A program made the position numbers and the translations under genes. This document shows, one piece after another, positions 19,299 through 23,634 of a stretch of 23,634 nt of DNA. The notes beneath the pieces are model-generated. The model did not search any database, was not told where the DNA came from, and worked only from the letters and a program-made list of their open reading frames with translations. Position 1 is the stretch's first letter; every line of letters begins with the position of its first letter. This DNA is from Pelargonium nanum (lineage: Eukaryota; Streptophyta; Magnoliopsida; Geraniales; Geraniaceae): positions 1-23,634 of the forward strand of contig JAYMTF010001402.1 of assembly GCA_036897485.1 (NCBI GenBank), given 5' to 3'.

Positions 19299-21050
19299 AT
19301 GGCTCCTTCGCCACCGCCACCTCCGCGATCTCCGAAACTCTCGGCCGCGACGAGGCTAAACCTCTACGTAGCCACCACCCGAGTCGGCAAGCGCTTCAAG
19401 CTCGCCGAGCGCAACACCAACTTCACGACGGAGCTCCGAGCCGGCACGGCCACGTTCCTCACCATGGCCTACATCTTAGCCGTCAACGCCAGCATCCTCG
19501 CCGACTCCGGCGGCACGTGCTCCGTCTCCGACTGCACTCCGCTCTGCTCCGATCCCACCGTGGTCTCCATTTCCGACTGCACCGCTCCGAGTCACCAACT
19601 CATCGAACCCACCGAGTCGTGCAAGTTCAACCCAGTCAACCCGGGCTACTCGGCCTGCCTCGACAAAACCCGAAAAGACCTCATCGTCGCCACCGTCGCC
19701 TCCTCCATCTTCGGCTGCCTCGTCATCGGAATATTCGCAAATCTCCCGCTCGCCTTGGCTCCCGGAATGGGCACCAACGCCTACTTCGCCTACACCGTCG
19801 TCGGCTTCCACGGCTCCGGCAACGTTCCGTACCGGAGCGCACTGGCTGCGATCTTCGTCGAGGGACTCATTTTTCTCTTCATCTCGGCCGTCGGATTGCG
19901 AGCGAAACTCGCGAAACTCGTCCCGAAACCCGTCCGAATCTCCTCCTCCGCCGGTATCGGATTTTTCCTCGCATTTATCGGTTTACAAAACAACGAAGGT
20001 ATCGGACTTATCGGCTACAGCTCCTCCACTCTAGTCACGCTCGCGGCGTGTCCGAGATCGTCGCGTGCGATGCTAGCTCCCGTGATAACGGCAGCTAACG
20101 GAACCGTTAGTTTGATGCCGGGCGGTACCGTATCGGCCGATATTTCGTGCATCAACGATCGCATGGAGAGCCCGACATTCTGGCTCGGAATTATCGGTTT
20201 CGTGATCATCGCGTATTGTCTGGTGAGAAACGTAAAAGGCGCGATGATATACGGCATCGTTTTCGTAACCGCCGTCTCGTGGTTCAGAAACACGGCGGTG
20301 ACGGCGTTTCCCGATACCGAGTCCGGAAACTCGGCGTACCGTTACTTTAGACAAGTTGTTGATGTGCACGTGATTGGCAGTACGGCTGGGGCGCTGAGCT
20401 TTAAGGACATGGGAAAAGGTAAATTTTGGGAAGCTTTGGTCACGTTTTTGTACGTTGACATACTCGACACTACTGGCACCTTGTATTCGATGGCCCGGTT
20501 TGCTGGATTCACCGACGCCAACGGCGATTTCGAGGGCCAATATTTTGCTTTCATGTCGGACGCTGCGTCGATCGTGGTGGGGTCCCTGCTCGGGACGTCG
20601 CCGGTGACGGTGTTTATAGAGTCGTCGACGGGGATTAGGGAAGGGGGGCGGACGGGGATGACGGCGATAACGGTGGCGGGGTACTTTTTGGTGGCGTTTT
20701 TCTTAACGCCGTTACTGGCGTCGATACCGGCGTGGGCGGTGGGGCCGCCGTTGATACTGGTGGGGGGGTTGATGATGAGATCAGTGGTGGAGATTGAGTG
20801 GGAGGATATGAGGCAGGCGATTCCAGCGTTTGTGACAATGATATTGATGCCACTGACGTATTCAATAGCCTATGGGTTGATAGGTGGGATTGGTACATAC
20901 ATTGTGTTGCATCTTTGGGATTGGGGTGAGATTTTCCTTAAAAAGTACTGTGGGATTGTGAGGAGGTCTGAGACTGAGAGCCATGGCACTAGAGATAATT
21001 TGAATGGTGGTGATCATAGAGAGGTTGATGGTAAAGCTCCACAAGTTTGA
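19299..21050 (+). CDS. AZG1: Adenine/guanine permease of the AZG family (AZG1-like)
   Basis: This 583-residue proton-coupled purine permease of the plasma membrane belongs to the AzgA branch of the NAT/NCS2 superfamily. Arabidopsis AZG1 takes up adenine and guanine analogues and also cytokinins, so it bears on purine salvage and root development. Diagnostic blocks are [12 protein letters not shown] (28-39), [17 protein letters not shown] (44-60), [20 protein letters not shown] (153-172), [18 protein letters not shown] (386-403) and [19 protein letters not shown] (432-450), which include the acidic substrate/proton-site region around D387, D390 and E441. Many hydrophobic helices span about 50-540, and a Pro-rich N-terminus and hydrophilic tail flank them. 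It is full length (the Arabidopsis protein is about 580) and intronless. ATG 19299 is the first in frame. The 5' half is very GC-rich and the 3' end is not. Match to AZG1 rather than AZG2 rests on overall similarity. Confidence 0.95.
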   Translation: MAPSPPPPPRSPKLSAATRLNLYVATTRVGKRFKLAERNTNFTTELRAGTATFLTMAYILAVNASILADSGGTCSVSDCTPLCSDPTVVSISDCTAPSHQLIEPTESCKFNPVNPGYSACLDKTRKDLIVATVASSIFGCLVIGIFANLPLALAPGMGTNAYFAYTVVGFHGSGNVPYRSALAAIFVEGLIFLFISAVGLRAKLAKLVPKPVRISSSAGIGFFLAFIGLQNNEGIGLIGYSSSTLVTLAACPRSSRAMLAPVITAANGTVSLMPGGTVSADISCINDRMESPTFWLGIIGFVIIAYCLVRNVKGAMIYGIVFVTAVSWFRNTAVTAFPDTESGNSAYRYFRQVVDVHVIGSTAGALSFKDMGKGKFWEALVTFLYVDILDTTGTLYSMARFAGFTDANGDFEGQYFAFMSDAASIVVGSLLGTSPVTVFIESSTGIREGGRTGMTAITVAGYFLVAFFLTPLLASIPAWAVGPPLILVGGLMMRSVVEIEWEDMRQAIPAFVTMILMPLTYSIAYGLIGGIGTYIVLHLWDWGEIFLKKYCGIVRRSETESHGTRDNLNGGDHREVDGKAPQV

Positions 21051-21722
21051 TTTATGGGTGTATTGCATGTACATAGGGTTGCCTTTTTTTTTTTTCTTCT
21101 TCTCAATTTAACCCCCACGGCAAAACAATGTCGTTTTTACCCATTTAAATCTTTTCCATGCGATGAAAAATTAAGTTTTCTTACAATTTTTCATAAATAG
21201 TTTGGTCATTCATATGCCGAATAAGTTATATCGAAAACTATTACGCTCGGACCATTTTTCACTTAACGTATGTTCCTTGTATTTTAGGATCCACGACCAC
21301 AACTCCAACTCCTAGACCCAGGACCCCAACTCCAGCATCAAGAACCTAGACTAAGAGCCATGGAAATATAATCTATTCATAAAACTTTAACACTTTACCC
21401 TGACAACTCCACAAAAAGACTGATTGATCATGCCAACTTTGACTCTAAATGAAAAAGACACATACTTGTGACTTATAGTACATAAAATATGGGGGGAAAT
21501 TGACATGAAGTTTACTGGTCCAGTTATATGGGCAATAAACATTACAAATTTAACACTTCTAGAGAAGAATGTTGGAAAAATAACTCGTAAAAGGTGAAAA
21601 GCCAAGCAAACCTAACTACGGGTTTTGTTCGTAGTGCCAAATTAGCAGGAAAAGAAAACCAAAGTAAGTAGTAAGGTGAAGTTCCGGGATTAACATTGTG
21701 AGAGAAGGACTGGAAGCTGGTA
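21051..21722. other. Convergent 3' regions of AZG1 and bL27c
   Basis: AT-rich 3'-UTR and intergenic DNA. A T-run follows the AZG1 stop at about 21085-21096, and a small CCA/ACTCC-rich patch with repeated GACCC/ACTCCA words lies at 21290-21345. No gene is seen. Confidence 0.5.
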
Positions 21723-23279
21723 TTAATTGGAGTTGAGCAACAACTCCTTCCTAGCCTTCTTGCGCTCACGCTGCAATCTGAAACTTTCTCTCTTCCTTGC
21801 TCTGTAACTGTTCGGATTCTCAGGTTGTACTTCTCTTGGGTAAACACTCACCTGTTTATGTTATTATACAATTTCACAAGATCAGTGTGTAATATCTATA
21901 TCTCTATAATTTCATGAATGGAGTTTAAGGGTCAGAGTTTTGTAGATCACCTTCTTCCTGTCAGCTCCATACATCTCAAATTTGACTAGACCATCAATCA
22001 AGGAGAAGATGGTGTGATCTTTTCCAATCCCAACATTCTTCCCTGGATGAACCTGAAAACGCATCAAGAAAAGAAATTAGACATAATTGGATAAAAGTGG
22101 GAACGAGTAACAATTTTTTATCCTCTAATATTACATTAAAAAAATGGACAGATTCTAGGTGGTAACAACATATATAAATCGGCAAGTGGTGAAGAGGATT
22201 TGCGAGTCAATTTCACGCATTTACAAACCATAGCAAAATTAAGTAAAGCATGTTCATGTTAATGTATGTCAACAAGTATCTGCATTTTAGTAAATTGGTT
22301 ATAGAGGTGAAGAGGTTTAAGAAAACAAAAGTGCATCAAAATGGTAGATGTCATAAACAACCATCATATGGATATTTCTAAACTTTTCCCAACAGCCATA
22401 TGCCTATATATGGTTTCAAATTTGAGAAAGTAAGTCACACACTTGGAAAACCATAATTTTTTTGAACTAGCTGAACCACCTTTTTGAATTTAGTGCATCA
22501 AGATGCCAGAGAAGGCCCTTAAAATGAAATGCTACTTCAAAGAAACTCTAATGAAGAATAAAGAAATACAGCACCAACCCAAGCCGGTTGTGATCATTAG
22601 ACGGCATTTGAATTTAAAAAAAATTGACCAGGAATGGGAATCAAGAATCGGTATGGGAAGAGATTTCAATTCATTATGTTTGTATTAGTACTTTTAGGTC
22701 ATGGAAATGACTTTGGAATAGGAATCTCATTCCCATTGTCATTATTGATTCCATTCACATTAAAAAAAAAAAATCCATATCAAGTTTCAGTTTTTATGCA
22801 GAACCCTAAATAACAGCTACAAAATTTCAATTCCTTGCACATACAAGTGAAAAACCAAGTTGATCAAGCGCATATACACTCTTAAAAATGACAAACACCA
22901 CATAAAATCTATAACCCACAACGAGTACAGTAATATTCCCAAAATCAAAAGCAATAATTCTGGTACCAAACAACGAAATCGAAAGGTCAGTCCACAATCA
23001 CAAACCTTGGTCCCGCGCTGGCGAATGATAATGGCGCCGGGTTTCGCCAACTGATCACCGAAAATCTTAACACCGAGCCTTCGGCCTCTTGAGTCGCGAC
23101 CATTCTTGGTACTTCCTGCCCCTTTTTTTGTGAGCGCACACGATTGTGAGTGGAAATTTCCGAGGGAACGAGACGGAGAGGTTGGTCTTGGCAGGGACGT
23201 AGATGGAGGACGAAGAAGAGCTCGATAGTGCCGATAAGGAGAGCCCTTTGAAGGCCCCAACTAGATTCGCGCTCGTCAT
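21723..23279 (-). CDS. RPL27: Plastid ribosomal protein bL27 (nuclear-encoded), frame broken as given
   Basis: bL27 sits in the large subunit of the plastid ribosome, and its N-terminal tail reaches the peptidyl-transferase centre. Exons are 23279-23006, 22052-21951 and 21851-21723, with junctions AAG|GTTTGT, TTTTCAG|GTT, AAG|GTGATC and AACAG|GTG. The Ser-rich N-terminus ([19 protein letters not shown], to about residue 48) is a transit peptide. The mature part reads AHKK...[29 protein letters not shown], then [15 protein letters not shown] and [20 protein letters not shown], ending KELLLNSN. One problem stands out: a run of seven A's (23129-23123) after GCTCAC puts AHKK and GAGSTKN in different frames, where six would keep one frame of about 167 residues. 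This may be an assembly error or a real mutation. All splice sites and the rest of the protein look intact, which favours an error. Confidence 0.9.
22053..23005 (-). other. First intron of bL27c
   Basis: A 953-bp intron with donor GTTTGTGA at 23005 and acceptor GCGTTTTCAG ending at 22053. It is phase 0 and falls after the RQRGTK codons. It holds a small inverted-repeat element at 22631-22756. The other open frames are not coding. Confidence 0.8.
22631..22756. repeat. Small MITE-like inverted repeat in the bL27c intron
   Basis: GGAATGGGAATCAAGAAT at the left (22631 on) is an imperfect reverse complement of the right end (ATTATTGATTCCATTC, to 22756), with further paired GGGAA/TTCCC blocks inside. 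A-rich runs flank both sides. GGAATGGGAAT-type palindromes are common in plant hAT- or Harbinger-like MITEs; family not determined. Confidence 0.45.
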
Positions 23280-23420
23280 TTTGCGTATCAAGCCATAAAC
23301 AGAAAATCAGTAGAAATGGATTGATCAGTTTCTGGGATTGTTTGTGTAAGGGTTTGTTTCAGACTTTGGTTAACACGACGAAGAATCATAACAGTGGAGA
23401 GAGTTCAGTATAAATTCATT

Positions 23421-23440
23421 TTGGGCTAAACAAAGCCCAA
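23421..23440. promoter_or_regulatory. Site II palindrome in the bL27c promoter
   Basis: TTGGGCT and AGCCCAA form a perfect 7-bp inverted repeat with a 6-bp spacer, about 145 bp upstream of the bL27c ATG. TGGGCY Site II boxes are bound by TCP factors and are common in plant ribosomal-protein promoters. A near-telobox (AAACCCTTA, minus strand, about 23346-23354) lies between it and the start codon. Confidence 0.6.
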
Positions 23441-23489
23441 CAAGAGATCAAACTTAGAGGCCTGTTTATAAGGGCCTAGATTATAAACC

Positions 23490-23634
23490 TAAGGGGTAAT
23501 TACTGATGGACCCTCTGTGCTTTACATGTTTTTCAACTAGCACCTCTAAGTTTTTTGGGTGAACTTTGGCATACCCTGCGCTTTCAAAACGTTGCACCGT
23601 CAGCCCTTTTGGACGGAAATTGGGCAAAATCGTT
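23490..23634. repeat. End of a long-TIR MITE-like repeat, cut by the window edge
   Basis: The sequence has the unstructured, phrase-like style of MULE MITE arms (GGACCCTCTGTGCTTTACATG, then CCTGCGCTTTCAAAACG) and reaches a TTTTGGACGGAA block like the GACGGAA of the loop in the element at 14722. The other arm would lie beyond the window, so this stays a guess. Confidence 0.35.

Noticed and set aside
19265-20098. 277-codon frame overlapping AZG1
   Set aside because: It is a by-product of GC-rich third positions in AZG1: Arg/His/Leu-biased, no ATG at its head, no domain.
1-23634. CRISPR arrays, prokaryotic operons, riboswitches, tRNA or rRNA genes
   Set aside because: No spaced repeats, no clustered bacterial-type genes and no full cloverleaf were seen; the window is plant nuclear DNA.

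Overview
This is a stretch of plant nuclear DNA, most likely from a eudicot. It is AT-rich, carries genes with spliceosomal introns, and its intergenic DNA holds plant-type MITEs, LINE remnants and an LTR-retrotransposon fossil. Four host genes can be supported: a CBL-interacting protein kinase (CIPK2/10-like, + strand); a conserved plant membrane/zinc-ribbon protein usually annotated 'stress response NST1-like' (- strand, 3 coding exons, plus a possible extra 5' exon); an AZG1-type purine/cytokinin permease (+ strand, intronless); and the nuclear gene for plastid ribosomal protein bL27 (- strand, 3 exons). The species cannot be named from sequence alone.

Layout. 1-2057: AT-rich intergenic DNA that starts inside the end of a Stowaway-like MITE. 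2058-5065: CIPK promoter, pyrimidine-rich leader, a leader intron of about 1.5 kb that hosts an LTR-retrotransposon (probably Copia) fossil, then the intronless kinase CDS. 5066-6544: convergent 3' regions of the CIPK and NST1-like genes. 6545-12825: NST1-like gene on the minus strand. A 38-codon final exon is set 2.4 kb away from the rest by a long last intron, and an ATG-bearing mini-exon lies near the promoter. 12860-19298: about 6.4 kb with no intact gene; it holds a decayed LINE zinc-knuckle segment, an orphan cluster of TGGGCY boxes, a 353-bp long-inverted-repeat MULE-type MITE, a SINE-like patch and a decayed RNase H segment. 19299-21050: AZG1. 21723-23279: bL27c, convergent with AZG1. 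23421-23440: Site II palindrome in the bL27c promoter. 23490-end: one end of another repeat cut by the window edge.

The genes do not form an operon-like unit; they are ordinary neighbours. The CIPK acts in calcium signalling, AZG1 in purine and cytokinin uptake, and bL27c in plastid translation; the NST1-like protein has no firmly known role. I found no evidence of a new multi-gene system. The observations most worth checking are the one-base excess in an A7 run that breaks the bL27c frame as given, the in-frame mini-exon upstream of the NST1-like start, the remote conserved last exon of that gene, and the long hairpin MITE nested in an older duplication.
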